Assembly (NCBI GenBank): GCA_028749115.1
Contig: JAQURD010000004.1
Location: 112,082-153,406, forward strand
From: Acidobacteriota bacterium
Lineage (GTDB): Bacteria > Acidobacteriota > Aminicenantia > Aminicenantales > Saccharicenantaceae
Length of the DNA: 41,325 bases
Direction of reading: 5' to 3'
The notes beneath the pieces are model-generated. The model searched no databases, was not told the origin of the DNA, and worked only from the letters and a program-made list of their open reading frames with translations. Made by a program: the position numbers and the translations under genes. Positions 8,152-17,236 of this stretch are shown here, piece by piece; position 1 is the stretch's first letter; each line of letters opens with the position of its first letter.

Positions 8152-9834
8152 TTAGTGATTGGCCAGATTTTGCTCCAGCAATTCCCGGGCGATTTGCAGG
8201 CTGGCCTCGGTCAAACGGCTGCCAGAAATCAATCTGGCGATTTCTTCCGGCCTTTCGCTTTCCTTTAGCCTTTTGACCAGAGTATAGGTCCTGTCTTTTT
8301 CAGTTTTCTTTTCTATCAGAAAATGATGGTTGGCGGCAGAGGCAATCTGAGGCAGGTGAGTAATACACACCACCTGCTGGTTTCGGGCTAATTGTTTAAG
8401 TTTCCTGGCCAGGAAATCAGCTGTCTTACCACCGATACCTGAATCTATTTCATCAAAAATCATTGTCTTACCAGGATCGCTGGCCTGCCCCAGTACTTTA
8501 AAAGCCAGCATAATCCTGGATAGCTCCCCGCCTGAAGCAATCCGGCGTAACGGTCTGAGCTCTTCGCCCGGATTGGGAGAAAGCAAAAATTCTGCTTCTT
8601 CACTGCCTGTTTCTCTTATCGTTGATAAATCATGGGCATCTGGCTGATAAAGCTTAAATTCGACTTTAAACCGTGCCCGGCTCATGGCCAGTTGTCCCAG
8701 CTCTTTGACCAGCAATTGCTCGAGATCCTTCGCCCGGCGGCGGCGAAGTTCAGATAGCTCCTGAGCTGCCAGGCGGTAGTCAATCAGGGCCTGGCTAATG
8801 GCCTGTTCCAGCTCAGTCTGTTTCCCTTCGCTTACTTCGAGACTCAACTTTTCTTGTTTAATCTGATTTAAATGCTCAAGGACTTCTTCCAGGTTTGATC
8901 CGTATTTCCTCTTCAAACGGTCAAGCTGACTGAGGCGATCTTCAATTTCTTCCAGCCGCCCGGGAGAGGGGGCATATTTATCCCGGAGTTCTATCAGGGT
9001 GTTAGCCAGTTCTTTTAGAAAAATGCTGAAATCATCAAGCTGCTTGCCCGAGTTGCTTAGCTCAGGGAAATAGGTAGCGAGTTCAGCGGTGATAGTCTCA
9101 ATTTTTTTCAGGCCTGCCATCAGTGAATCTTCACTTTCATAAGCTAGATCAATGGCCGAGTTAACCAGCCCGGCAATTTTTTCGGCATTTTTGAGAATAG
9201 ACCTTTCCTGGAGGAGTTCTTCTTCTTCGCCGGGAGCGAGCCCGGCTTCTTCAATTTCTTTTATCTGGAAGTTGATGAAATCAAGCCGTTGGGCCCTGTC
9301 TTTCTGCCTGTTCTCCAGATCTGATTTTTCCCGGCTAAGAGCTTTGATCTTCCCGGCTGACTGCCTAACTCTTTCTCTAAGGTCAGCCGCACCGGCCCAA
9401 TCATCAAGGAATTTTAGATGATTGGAGAGGTCTAAAAGGAAAATGTGGTCATTCTGTCCATAAATATCTATCAGTCTCTCGCCAAGCTCTCTTAACTTTT
9501 TTAAGGGAATTAAAACCCCATTGGCGTAGGCTTTAGTCAAGCCCTGGCTGGATATTGTTCTTTGCAGAAACAGTTGATGATCGCCATCAAGATCAAATTC
9601 AGGTGGGAGTTGTTCCCCGGTTTCGAGATTAAACACTCCTTCGATAGAAGCCTCATCTTTACCAGTGCGGATAAGGTCGGGTGAAGCTTTTTCACCCAGG
9701 AGAAGCTTGATGGCATCAATAATGATCGATTTGCCTGCACCTGTTTCTCCGGTCAGAATGGTAAAGCCGGCAGAGAGCTCTATCTCCACTTCTTCAATCG
9801 TGGCCAGATTTTTTATCCGGAGGTAACGAAGCAT
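8152..9834 (-). CDS. recN: DNA repair protein RecN (SMC-like ATPase)
   Basis: 560 residues, normal length. RecN acts early in double-strand-break repair. Walker A GETGAGKS is at 29-36; a long coiled-coil region covers roughly 150-370; the C-terminal ATPase lobe carries the LSGGE-like signature (IASGGELSRIMLAFK) and Walker B IFDEIDSGIGGKTA, then CITHLPQIAS. It begins 2 bases after the stop of the secreted subtilase and is last in the six-gene block. RecN usually sits near genes such as nadK or argR; the present company of envelope genes is unusual but the spacing indicates co-transcription. Confidence 0.96.
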   Translation of the reverse strand: MLRYLRIKNLATIEEVEIELSAGFTILTGETGAGKSIIIDAIKLLLGEKASPDLIRTGKDEASIEGVFNLETGEQLPPEFDLDGDHQLFLQRTISSQGLTKAYANGVLIPLKKLRELGERLIDIYGQNDHIFLLDLSNHLKFLDDWAGAADLRERVRQSAGKIKALSREKSDLENRQKDRAQRLDFINFQIKEIEEAGLAPGEEEELLQERSILKNAEKIAGLVNSAIDLAYESEDSLMAGLKKIETITAELATYFPELSNSGKQLDDFSIFLKELANTLIELRDKYAPSPGRLEEIEDRLSQLDRLKRKYGSNLEEVLEHLNQIKQEKLSLEVSEGKQTELEQAISQALIDYRLAAQELSELRRRRAKDLEQLLVKELGQLAMSRARFKVEFKLYQPDAHDLSTIRETGSEEAEFLLSPNPGEELRPLRRIASGGELSRIMLAFKVLGQASDPGKTMIFDEIDSGIGGKTADFLARKLKQLARNQQVVCITHLPQIASAANHHFLIEKKTEKDRTYTLVKRLKESERPEEIARLISGSRLTEASLQIARELLEQNLANH

Positions 9835-9836
9835 GT

Positions 9837-11279
9837 TTATTTCAATATATATGGGGCCACAGCCCGCCGGGCATTAATTCTCCCGTAACCAGAAAAGTCA
9901 TCCCGGCCGGCAGCCTCAATATCATCTGGCGAATATTTTATAACTTTCATGATATCAGCAGCGGTCAGCCTGGGCTTGGCTGATTTTATCAGAGCTGCCA
10001 GGCCTGCGACATGAGGGGCGGCCATGGATGTCCCACTGGCAAAAATATACGGCAAATATCCCGGTTCGGTTAGAGCAACGGGATACGTACTGATAATCTC
10101 GACTCCTGGTGCAGCCACATCTACCTCTGGACCATAATTGGAGAAGTAAGCTATCAGGTCATTATAATCGCTGGCAGCTACGGCCAGGCAGTAATTGTCA
10201 TAGGCAGCCGGATAGAGGACTACCGGGCCTGCCTCATTCCCGCTGGCTGCCACCAGAACAATGCCTTTATTGTAAGCATATTTCAGAGCTTCCTCCAGGA
10301 CTTCATCTGGTTCTGTACCGCCCAGGCTCATATTTATGACTCCGACTTTAGCCGGGCCATTAGTATAATCGGCCGCCCAAATCAGAGCTTCAATCAAACC
10401 GGAGTAATCTCCTTCACCTGAGGCATCAAGTATTTTCCCGGGAAGAAGGCGGCAATTCCAGGCCACACCGGCAATACCTTCAGCATTATTAGTTTGAGCG
10501 GCGATAATTCCAGCCACATGAGTCCCGTGTCCGAAATCGTCATAAGCGTCATTGTCGTTATTAATGAAGTCACGACCGTGGTCAATAACTTTATTAGCCA
10601 GATCAGGATGGGTGTAATCTAGGCCACTGTCAAGGACAGCAATTAACATATTTGGGTCACCTTTAACATAATCCCAGGCTCCCGTGGCCTTAATATCAGC
10701 TTGTGGTTTCCCTGTTGGGCTGCCGGGGATAACCAGAACGCCGCCAGGATTTGACAGGGCATACTGAGATTGGAATAACTGATCATTAGGGGTAGCGCAA
10801 AGATGAAGTTTATAGTCCGGACCGGCATAGAGAACATCCGGGTTATTTTTTAAGGCAGAAAGAGTATCTTCAACTGTTACTCCTCTTTCTAACTGAACCA
10901 CATAGACATTAATCCTTGGGATCAAATGGTAGGATTTAGCCTGATAGGCAGCCAGGAGACTATCAGTGGACTGGCTGCTCAACCCCGGTTTGAATTTAAC
11001 CAGGATTTTTTCCTGCGAGTATTTCTGTCCCTGGTTTTTAATCGAGCTATAATCAATAGTTTTGAAGCGGCGAACTTTATTTCCCGGTTTAGTCCGGACA
11101 TTGGTGAGTGTTAATCTTTTTTGGTTCTTATTATAAGCGGCAGCTATTCTTTTTTCTGATTTCTCATTTTGAGCTGATGGATCTGCCTTTCCTGGCCCGA
11201 GTCCTGAAACCAGAAAAACCAGCAAAGCTAAGATTAAGACTAGAAAATTTTTATTTTTGCTTTTATCAGGTCCCCTCAT
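9837..11279 (-). CDS. Secreted subtilisin-like serine peptidase (S8 family)
   Basis: 480 residues. An N-terminal signal peptide (hydrophobic 11-27) is followed by a basic linker, an I9-like inhibitory propeptide (about 88-160, ILVKFKPGL to VLYAGPDYKL) and the catalytic domain (about 195-478). The triad is D217 (AVLDSGLDYTHPDL), H251 (GHGTHVAG) and S418 (SGTSMAAPHVAGLAAL), with oxyanion N348 (AASGN), so it should be active. The propeptide suggests autoprocessing after export. No C-terminal anchor, PPC or sorting domain is visible; the protein ends just after the peptidase fold. It has a good Shine-Dalgarno sequence (GGAG) and starts 19 bases after the beta-barrel gene. Substrate unknown. Confidence 0.95.
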   Translation of the reverse strand: MRGPDKSKNKNFLVLILALLVFLVSGLGPGKADPSAQNEKSEKRIAAAYNKNQKRLTLTNVRTKPGNKVRRFKTIDYSSIKNQGQKYSQEKILVKFKPGLSSQSTDSLLAAYQAKSYHLIPRINVYVVQLERGVTVEDTLSALKNNPDVLYAGPDYKLHLCATPNDQLFQSQYALSNPGGVLVIPGSPTGKPQADIKATGAWDYVKGDPNMLIAVLDSGLDYTHPDLANKVIDHGRDFINNDNDAYDDFGHGTHVAGIIAAQTNNAEGIAGVAWNCRLLPGKILDASGEGDYSGLIEALIWAADYTNGPAKVGVINMSLGGTEPDEVLEEALKYAYNKGIVLVAASGNEAGPVVLYPAAYDNYCLAVAASDYNDLIAYFSNYGPEVDVAAPGVEIISTYPVALTEPGYLPYIFASGTSMAAPHVAGLAALIKSAKPRLTAADIMKVIKYSPDDIEAAGRDDFSGYGRINARRAVAPYILK

Positions 11280-11298
11280 TTTGCTTCTCCTGTCTTAA

Positions 11299-12096
11299 TT
11301 AAAAATCATACGAAAGGCTCAGGCTGCCACTCAAGCCAAACTTGCTGGCCGGATAACATCTGACTACCGGTCTTAAGTAAAGCTTATCAGACAGCTTCCA
11401 ATCGCAGCCAAGAGAGATACCCAGCAGTCCGGATCCTTTGATACTTTTATTTTCTTCACCGTTTAGATCCTCAATTTTTTCAGTCATCTTAAATGTTCCC
11501 CACAGGACAGAAAAGGTGATATCAAGGAAGGGTTCGACGTTCTGGTAACCTTCATAGACAGCAAATAGACCGCCTGAAGCCTGAGCCCAATCCGGTTCGG
11601 CCCCAGCTTCACCGGGGGAGATAAAATCTTCAATTATAAATTTCCTTTTAAAGCCGATCCAGGTGGTAAAATCAGCTGTTAAACCCAGCCTGAAGTCTGA
11701 AATCCTGGTGAGTGGCCAATCAGCTGCCAACCCAAGAATGAGTCCTGTTATGCTGCCTGCCTGATAATCAAGTGTTATCGGTAGCTGGTCAAAAAGCATG
11801 CCGTTCAAGTTGGTATTTCCAGCACCTGCAAAGACGGTGAGATCGACTGTTCCGCCCAGATTTTTCCCGCGGGCTTCTGCCACCAAATTCATACCCTTTA
11901 AAGATGAGGTGGTTGAATCCCATTTGATTCCCCGGTTAAAAAGATCAAATCTCAGGCCCAATTCCCAGCTGGCTGGCTGGTTGAAGTCTGATTCAGCCTG
12001 GAGTTTAACCTGGGTTTTTAATCCAGGAGCCAGGAAAATTATCAGAACGAACATTAACCACAGGCATCTTTGGCCTCTAGATTTTTTAGATAGCAT
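11299..12096 (-). CDS. Outer-membrane beta-barrel protein, unassigned
   Basis: 265 residues with an N-terminal signal peptide (basic start, hydrophobic 13-27) and then amphipathic beta strands separated by polar turns, ending Leu-Ser-Leu-Ser-Tyr-Asp-Phe with the terminal Phe typical of Bam substrates. The gene has a GGAGG Shine-Dalgarno sequence and follows the BamD-like gene by 16 bases. Repeated phrases such as LGISLGCDWKLSDKLYLRPVV resemble small porin-like barrels of 8 to 12 strands, but no specific family is recognised. Encoded next to an assembly lipoprotein, it may be one of that factor's substrates; that is inference. Confidence 0.7.
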   Translation of the reverse strand: MLSKKSRGQRCLWLMFVLIIFLAPGLKTQVKLQAESDFNQPASWELGLRFDLFNRGIKWDSTTSSLKGMNLVAEARGKNLGGTVDLTVFAGAGNTNLNGMLFDQLPITLDYQAGSITGLILGLAADWPLTRISDFRLGLTADFTTWIGFKRKFIIEDFISPGEAGAEPDWAQASGGLFAVYEGYQNVEPFLDITFSVLWGTFKMTEKIEDLNGEENKSIKGSGLLGISLGCDWKLSDKLYLRPVVRCYPASKFGLSGSLSLSYDF

Positions 12097-12112
12097 TTAA
12101 CCCTCCCGGCAA

Positions 12113-12925
12113 CTATTTTGCTGTTTTTTTTATCTGATCAATAATCTTTAATTTATTCTGTGCCTTTTTGACTAATTTGCTATTTGGATAGTCGGTGATA
12201 AGCTTGGTGAAATAGGGAAGCGCCTGTTCGTAGTTTTTAACCTGAAAATAACAGTCAGCCAGATAGAAGTAAACACCATCCATGCCTTTATACTCAGGAT
12301 ATTTCGTTATAATTTCAGATAGCCGGCTGAGAGCTGCCCGGTAAGCCTTGGTTTTGTAATAAAATTCGCCAATTAAAAATTCATGGGCGGCCAGGCGCTG
12401 CTCACAGTCTTTAATTTTTTCCTCGGCTTGTTTGGCATACTCACTGTTCGGGTAATTAGCCGTTACTTTTCTGAATTCTTGCAGAGCCTGAAGAGTCTTT
12501 GTTTGGTCCCGCCCTGGTTTCATTACTTTTTTATAATGGGTCATAGCGATTTGATACTGACAGTAAGGCACTGACGGGCTGGTAGGGTAAAGAGTCATAA
12601 ATTCCCGGTATTCTGCGGCTGCCAGGATGAGATTAGTCTCATCTCCTTTGTTAAAATAAGTATCGGCGATCAATAGCTTGGCTCGCTGGGCATAAAAGCT
12701 TCTGGGAAAAGAATCAATAACCTGCCGTAAAAATAATATTCCTTTTTCCGTATCTTTTTTAAGGTATTGCTGGCCAAGGTTAAAGAGATTTTCATCAGAA
12801 GCAGCTGTTTCTGCCGGCAGGGTCTCAATCAGATTCTTGCTCTTATGGCAGGAAACAGAAAGCAGCATAATAAGAATCATCATGAAAATCATCAGGTCTG
12901 TGACTGATTTTCTTATAGTGTTCAT
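12113..12925 (-). CDS. BamD/YfiO-like outer-membrane assembly lipoprotein (TPR)
   Basis: The start chosen is ATG 12925 (270 residues), which has a GAGG Shine-Dalgarno sequence 5-7 bases upstream; an ATG 24 bases earlier lies inside rpe without one. A signal sequence ends in the lipobox LSVSC with lipidated Cys26. Three or more tetratricopeptide-type repeats follow (ENLFNLGQQYLKKDTEKGI, AAEYREFMTLYPTSPSVPY, YEQALPYFTKLITDYPNSK), the arrangement of BamD, which works with BamA to fold beta-barrels. No BamA gene is in this window, so a CpoB/YbgF-like role remains possible. Confidence 0.85.
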   Translation of the reverse strand: MNTIRKSVTDLMIFMMILIMLLSVSCHKSKNLIETLPAETAASDENLFNLGQQYLKKDTEKGILFLRQVIDSFPRSFYAQRAKLLIADTYFNKGDETNLILAAAEYREFMTLYPTSPSVPYCQYQIAMTHYKKVMKPGRDQTKTLQALQEFRKVTANYPNSEYAKQAEEKIKDCEQRLAAHEFLIGEFYYKTKAYRAALSRLSEIITKYPEYKGMDGVYFYLADCYFQVKNYEQALPYFTKLITDYPNSKLVKKAQNKLKIIDQIKKTAK

Positions 12926-12932
12926 CTTAACC

Positions 12933-13616
12933 TCATTCCTTTGCGGCAATTCGCTGATTGAATTCGCTGGCTATGGTTTTCATCTTTTTTATAGTGGCAA
13001 CTGGATCTTCGGCTGCATAGACAGAAGATCCACAGATGGCTATATTCATGCCAAATTCAAAAAGAGTAGCAAGATTGTCCACTTTAATCCCACCATCCAC
13101 GGCGATTAAAACAGGCAACTTCCGGTCAGCAATCAGGCGGCTCAGGCTTCTGATTTTATTCCTGGTGGCCGGTATGAATTTCTGGCCACCCCAACCCGGG
13201 TTAACAGCCATAATAATAACATAATCCAGTTCTTCCAGCACCTGGCTCAATAAATCTATTGGTGTGGCCGGGTTAATGGCCAGCCCGGCTTTCCGGCCAG
13301 TTTGGCGGATAAGCTGCAATAAGCGATGAGCATGGGCAGTTACTTCCAGATGAAAGGATAGCCAGTCGGCTCCTGCCTCCAGAAAAGCCGGAATTAATTT
13401 TTCTGGATTGTCCACCATAAGATGGACGTTTAAAGGCAGGCTGGTTTTCTCATGGAGATCAGAAACCAGTTTTTCACCAAAAGTAATACTGGGGACGAAG
13501 TGACCATCCATCACGTCCACATGAATCATATCAGCCTGGCCCTGCTCAGCCAGAGCGACCGCATCGCCTAGGCGGGAAAAATCAGCCGATAAAATCGAGG
13601 GAGCAATTAAATACAT
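12933..13616 (-). CDS. rpe: Ribulose-phosphate 3-epimerase
   Basis: 227 residues, TIM barrel. It interconverts ribulose 5-phosphate and xylulose 5-phosphate in the pentose phosphate pathway. Clear motifs: APSILSADFSRLG at the N terminus, the metal/active-site DVMDGHFVPSITFG, NVHLMVDNPEKL, MAVNPGWGGQKFIP and IAVDGGIK. Its start codon abuts the stop of the PASTA gene (TAAATG), and the BamD-like gene starts 7 bases after its stop, so it is an internal operon gene. Confidence 0.97.
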   Translation of the reverse strand: MYLIAPSILSADFSRLGDAVALAEQGQADMIHVDVMDGHFVPSITFGEKLVSDLHEKTSLPLNVHLMVDNPEKLIPAFLEAGADWLSFHLEVTAHAHRLLQLIRQTGRKAGLAINPATPIDLLSQVLEELDYVIIMAVNPGWGGQKFIPATRNKIRSLSRLIADRKLPVLIAVDGGIKVDNLATLFEFGMNIAICGSSVYAAEDPVATIKKMKTIASEFNQRIAAKE

Positions 13617-14342
13617 TTAACGGCTAACCTCCAGATTAATGGGATTTCTTTTTTGAATCGGGTAACCGCCAGGAGGATTCTGTCTGACAATGATCCCTTT
13701 TCCCAGCCCGGGGTAATAGACATGGCGAATGTCCTCTACTTTAAAGCCAGAGGCCTGAAATCTGGGAACAACCTGGTTAACTTTCCGGCCAATTAAATCC
13801 GGCATGAGATAAGTTGTCTCCTTTTCACCCTGGCTGACCAAAAACCCGACAGGCGAATTTTTTTCGACAACGGTATTAGCGATGGGATACTGGGCGATTA
13901 TTCGCCCGGCAGGATGCCGGGGAGTATGGATTTGAGTCAGGAATCCGCGATTGAGCCCTAACTGCCGGAGGATACCGACTGCCTGCTCGAGACTTTTACC
14001 CTTCAATTCCGGAATAATAACCGATTCCTGACCGCTACTGACAATGACAGAAATTGACCGGTTGACTTTTAAACGGGAACCTGAAGCTGGATCCTGGCTA
14101 ATAATCCTTCCCTTGCCAGCCTGATCAGAAAAATAATGACCTGCAATAGATAGGCCGAGATCTCTTTTCTGCAGCTCAATCCTGGCTTCATCGACTGTTT
14201 TTCCGGTGATATCAGGCACATAGACCAGCTCATCGTTGAGGATGATCTGAGAAGAAATGACAGCCCCGCCAAAAAAGAAGATTAAAATAATAACCAGGAA
14301 ACTAATCAGGTCAAGGTACCACAAATAATATTTTTCACCCAT
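13617..14342 (-). CDS. Membrane-anchored protein with three PASTA domains, no kinase
   Basis: 241 residues: a short cytoplasmic start, one membrane helix (about 10-32), then three PASTA repeats beginning VPDITGKTVDEARIELQ, IPELKGKSLEQAVGILRQL and MPDLIGRKVNQVVPRFQ. PASTA domains bind peptidoglycan precursors or muropeptides in PrkC/PknB kinases and PBP2x; here there is no kinase or transpeptidase domain, so the product is probably an extracytoplasmic wall-binding or scaffolding protein. It leads the rpe operon and no good Shine-Dalgarno sequence is visible before the ATG. Function unknown. Confidence 0.88.
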   Translation of the reverse strand: MGEKYYLWYLDLISFLVIILIFFFGGAVISSQIILNDELVYVPDITGKTVDEARIELQKRDLGLSIAGHYFSDQAGKGRIISQDPASGSRLKVNRSISVIVSSGQESVIIPELKGKSLEQAVGILRQLGLNRGFLTQIHTPRHPAGRIIAQYPIANTVVEKNSPVGFLVSQGEKETTYLMPDLIGRKVNQVVPRFQASGFKVEDIRHVYYPGLGKGIIVRQNPPGGYPIQKRNPINLEVSR

Positions 14343-14396
14343 GGGCTATATCTGTCTCAAAAACTCTGTCTGAAAATATGAAATTTATCAGATTTA

Positions 14397-14425
14397 TCTA
14401 TACCATAGATTGGTAACCAAGTAAA
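14397..14425 (-). promoter_or_regulatory. Putative promoter of the PASTA-rpe-recN block
   Basis: Minus strand TTTACT (14420-14425), 17-bp spacer, TATAGA (14397-14402). Four of six matches in each box at ideal spacing; the only reasonable candidate upstream of the six-gene block. Confidence 0.4.
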
Positions 14426-14458
14426 CATGATTAAAGTTGCCTCAGCCGGTGGGACTGG

Positions 14459-14487
14459 TTGAGAGGCTTGTAAAATCGGTTTATAAT
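14459..14487 (+). promoter_or_regulatory. Sigma-70 promoter of the threonine aldolase gene
   Basis: TTGAGA (14459-14464), 17-bp spacer, perfect TATAAT (14482-14487), about 85 bases before the ATG. Eleven of twelve consensus positions match. Confidence 0.75.
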
Positions 14488-14571
14488 GGAAAACTATAAA
14501 ATAATTGAATCCGGTTGCTGGCCGGAAGATTAGAAAATGAATTTGATAGCCATAGAAGAAAGGAGAGCGAG

Positions 14572-15612
14572 ATGAAACCTTTATCTGATTTTCGAAGTGA
14601 TACCGTTACCAGGCCAACAGAAGAGATGAGGCGGGCGATGGCAGAAGCTGAGGTTGGCGACGACGTCTTAGGAGATGACCCTACTGTTCAGAAACTTGAA
14701 GCTCTGGCCGCCTCAATCATGGGTAAAGAAGCCGGACTGTTTGTCCCATCAGGAACAATGGGCAATTCAATTGGCGTCAAAATGTGGACGAAAGATCTGC
14801 AAGAAGTCATCGTTGAGGAAAAGTGTCATATTTATAATATGGAATCAACTCACATGACTTATATTTCCAGGGTAACCCCCCGGCCTTTGACTTCAAAACG
14901 GGGAGCCCTCGACCCGGAGATGGTTCGGTCGAATATTCGTTTGGCCTCAGTTCAGACGCCTGAAACCTCTCTTATCTGTCTGGAAAATACTCATAATAAC
15001 TGGGGAGGAGCTGTTATACCTCTTGAAACTTTTAAGGAAATGAGAAAAATAGCAGATGAATACGGGCTGAAAGTCCATCTTGACGGAGCCCGGATTTTTA
15101 ATGCCAGTCTGGCCTCCGGTGTTCCGGTCAAAGAATATGCTAAGTACTGTGACTCAGTAATGTTCTGCCTGAGCAAAGGGCTTTCATCCCCGGTCGGCTC
15201 GATGCTCGTTTCTGATCGCTCAAAAATTGATTATGCCCGTCGTCTGAGGAAAGTCCTGGGTGGTGGGATGAGACAGGCTGGAGTTCTGGCGGCCTGCGGC
15301 TTAATTTCACTGACTAAGATGGTTGAGCGGCTAAAAGAAGACCATCAGCGGGCAAGAAAGCTGGCTGAGGCCATTCATGATTTACCCGGCATAACCCTTA
15401 ATCCGGCTGAAGTGGAAACCAACATTATTATTTTGTATTTCAATCATCCACGGCTGACTATACCGGGATTGCTGGCTAAACTTAAAGAAAAAGGTATCCT
15501 GGCCCTTGGGGTTTTTGGTGGTGTCCGCTTAGTGACTCACAAAGATGTCGGCGATGAAGACGTGGAAAGGGCGATAAAAGCTTTTAAGGAGATTCTGGCC
15601 ATTTACAACTGA
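14572..15612 (+). CDS. Low-specificity L-threonine aldolase (PLP, beta-eliminating lyase family)
   Basis: The start is ATG 14572, preceded by AGGAG at proper distance, giving 346 residues; an upstream in-frame ATG at 14515 lacks a ribosome site. The enzyme cleaves threonine/allo-threonine to glycine and acetaldehyde. Signatures: DFRSDTVTRPTEEMRRAM at the N terminus, HLDGAR (169-174) and the Schiff-base lysine K202 in CLSKGLSSPVGS, all in fold type I order. Monocistronic by its own promoter, with 164 bases before the next gene. Whether it prefers threonine or another beta-hydroxy amino acid cannot be told from sequence. Confidence 0.93.
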   Translation: MKPLSDFRSDTVTRPTEEMRRAMAEAEVGDDVLGDDPTVQKLEALAASIMGKEAGLFVPSGTMGNSIGVKMWTKDLQEVIVEEKCHIYNMESTHMTYISRVTPRPLTSKRGALDPEMVRSNIRLASVQTPETSLICLENTHNNWGGAVIPLETFKEMRKIADEYGLKVHLDGARIFNASLASGVPVKEYAKYCDSVMFCLSKGLSSPVGSMLVSDRSKIDYARRLRKVLGGGMRQAGVLAACGLISLTKMVERLKEDHQRARKLAEAIHDLPGITLNPAEVETNIIILYFNHPRLTIPGLLAKLKEKGILALGVFGGVRLVTHKDVGDEDVERAIKAFKEILAIYN

Positions 15613-15740
15613 GGTAAACTTGTTTTAACCAGGCGGGCAGTGCATGTCCGGCAATGGTGATCAGCCATAAATCCTGCAAAGTAAGCAGAGTAAAATATAG
15701 ATAAGAATATGAATATCAGGAATGTAAGGAAAAAGAAAAA

Positions 15741-15755
15741 ATTATCATTGATAAT
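15741..15755. promoter_or_regulatory. Perfect palindrome upstream of the dihydrolipoamide dehydrogenase gene
   Basis: ATTATCA-T-TGATAAT, a perfect 15-bp palindrome 21 bases before the ATG, overlapping the AT-rich stretch (TATATAAA) most likely to hold a -10 box. This is the expected position for a repressor operator. Confidence 0.4.
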
Positions 15756-15776
15756 ATATAAATTTAGAAGGAGAAA

Positions 15777-17183
15777 ATGATGGAAAAAAGAAAGCTGGCC
15801 ATTATTGGGGGAGGCCCGGGAGGTTATCTGGCTGCCCTCCGGGCAGTTCAGCTTGGTCTGAGTGTTGTTTTGTTTGAACAGGAAAAGATTGGCGGAATTT
15901 GCATCAATGTTGGCTGTATTCCGACCAAATATCTCCTCCATCAGACGGCCATTTTCCATGAGCTTCAAGGCAATAAGAATCTAGAGGGGCCGGTCTCTGA
16001 GGTTCAGCTTAACTGGCAGAAAGTTCAAGCTGGCAGACAGGGAGTCGTTGACCGGCTGGTCAAAGGGCTGGAATTCTTATTAAGTAAAAATAAAGTGGAG
16101 GTGATCAAAGGAAGGGCCAGATTGACTTCTCAGGGTGAAGTGACTGCCTGGACGTCAGCAGGCGAAATCAAGTTTCAGGCTGATAAAGTTATTCTGGCTA
16201 CAGGCAGCCGGCCAGCAGATTTTCCATTTTTAAGATTTAATGGATACGAAGTAATTTCCAGTACCGAGGCCTTATCCCTGCCTGAAAAACCAAAAAAGCT
16301 TCTGGTGATTGGTGCCGGGGCGATCGGTCTTGAACTTGGTTCAGTTTACCAGCGTCTGGGGACAGAGGTAACTATCCTGGAAATAATGCCTTCTATCCTG
16401 CCCGGAACGGATTTGATAACAGCTCAGCGTTTAGAAAGAATTCTGAAGAGACAGGGACTAAAAATATATCTTCAGATGAAGATAGAATCGGCTGAAGTTT
16501 CCTCTGGCCAGGTGACGCTTAAAGGGCTTTCTCTCCTTGATGGGAAACCGTTTGAATTTACTGCAGAAAAGGTTTTAATCGCTGCCGGGCGTAAGCCAAA
16601 CATGGAAGAGCTTGTCTGGGACGATAATTTACTTCGCAGGCAAAAAGGAAATTACCTGGAAGTCAACAATTGTGGAGAGACTTCTCTGCCGGGAGTCTAT
16701 GCTATTGGCGATTTGACCGGCGGGAAGCTTCTAGCTCATAAAGCCTATCATGATGGACGGGTAGCGGCCGAAAACGCAGGTGGGCTCAAAAGTCAACTGG
16801 ATTATACAGCCCTACCCTCAGCCATATTTACAGAGCCGGAGCTGGCTTCTGTCGGCCTGTCTCAGGCAGAGGCAGAAGCCAAGGGGATAGCTATAAAGAT
16901 AGGGGAGTTTCCGCTGCAGGCGAATGGGCGAGCCTTAACTCTGGACAGTGCAGATGGGTTCATGCGCATTATAGCCGGCCAGGATAATGATGAAATCCTT
17001 GGAGCTCATCTTCTTGCCCCTCATGCGAGTGAGATGCTGCCAGTTCTGACCATGGCTGTTTCACGGCGGCTGAAGATTAAAGATCTTGACTCTATTATCT
17101 ATGTTCACCCAACGTTATCTGAAGCTATTCCTGAAGCTGCCCTGAAAGCCAACAAAGAAGCTCTCCACATTCTAAATTCATGA
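15777..17183 (+). CDS. lpdA: Dihydrolipoamide dehydrogenase (E3)
   Basis: 468 residues, normal length. E3 reoxidises dihydrolipoyl groups of 2-oxo acid dehydrogenase or glycine cleavage complexes using FAD and NAD. FAD-binding GGGPGGYLAA (11-20), redox disulfide C42/C47 in GGICINVGCIPTKYLL, NAD-binding GAGAIGLELGSVYQRLG, FAD-contact YAIGDLTGGKLLAHKA and the C-terminal H444/E449 pair in HPTLSE that completes the active site of the dimer partner. A strong GAAGGAGA Shine-Dalgarno sequence precedes the ATG. No E1, E2 or glycine cleavage gene lies nearby, so its partner complex is unknown. Confidence 0.94.
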   Translation: MMEKRKLAIIGGGPGGYLAALRAVQLGLSVVLFEQEKIGGICINVGCIPTKYLLHQTAIFHELQGNKNLEGPVSEVQLNWQKVQAGRQGVVDRLVKGLEFLLSKNKVEVIKGRARLTSQGEVTAWTSAGEIKFQADKVILATGSRPADFPFLRFNGYEVISSTEALSLPEKPKKLLVIGAGAIGLELGSVYQRLGTEVTILEIMPSILPGTDLITAQRLERILKRQGLKIYLQMKIESAEVSSGQVTLKGLSLLDGKPFEFTAEKVLIAAGRKPNMEELVWDDNLLRRQKGNYLEVNNCGETSLPGVYAIGDLTGGKLLAHKAYHDGRVAAENAGGLKSQLDYTALPSAIFTEPELASVGLSQAEAEAKGIAIKIGEFPLQANGRALTLDSADGFMRIIAGQDNDEILGAHLLAPHASEMLPVLTMAVSRRLKIKDLDSIIYVHPTLSEAIPEAALKANKEALHILNS

Positions 17184-17236
17184 AATTTTAAAAGGCCTAA
17201 AACCCAGAACTTTACCTGACAGACAAATAGCTGCTA

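Noticed and set aside
15603-15968. Minus-strand 121-codon frame between threonine aldolase and lpdA
   Set aside because: Overlaps the conserved FAD-binding start of lpdA; low-complexity Phe-rich tail, no ribosome site.
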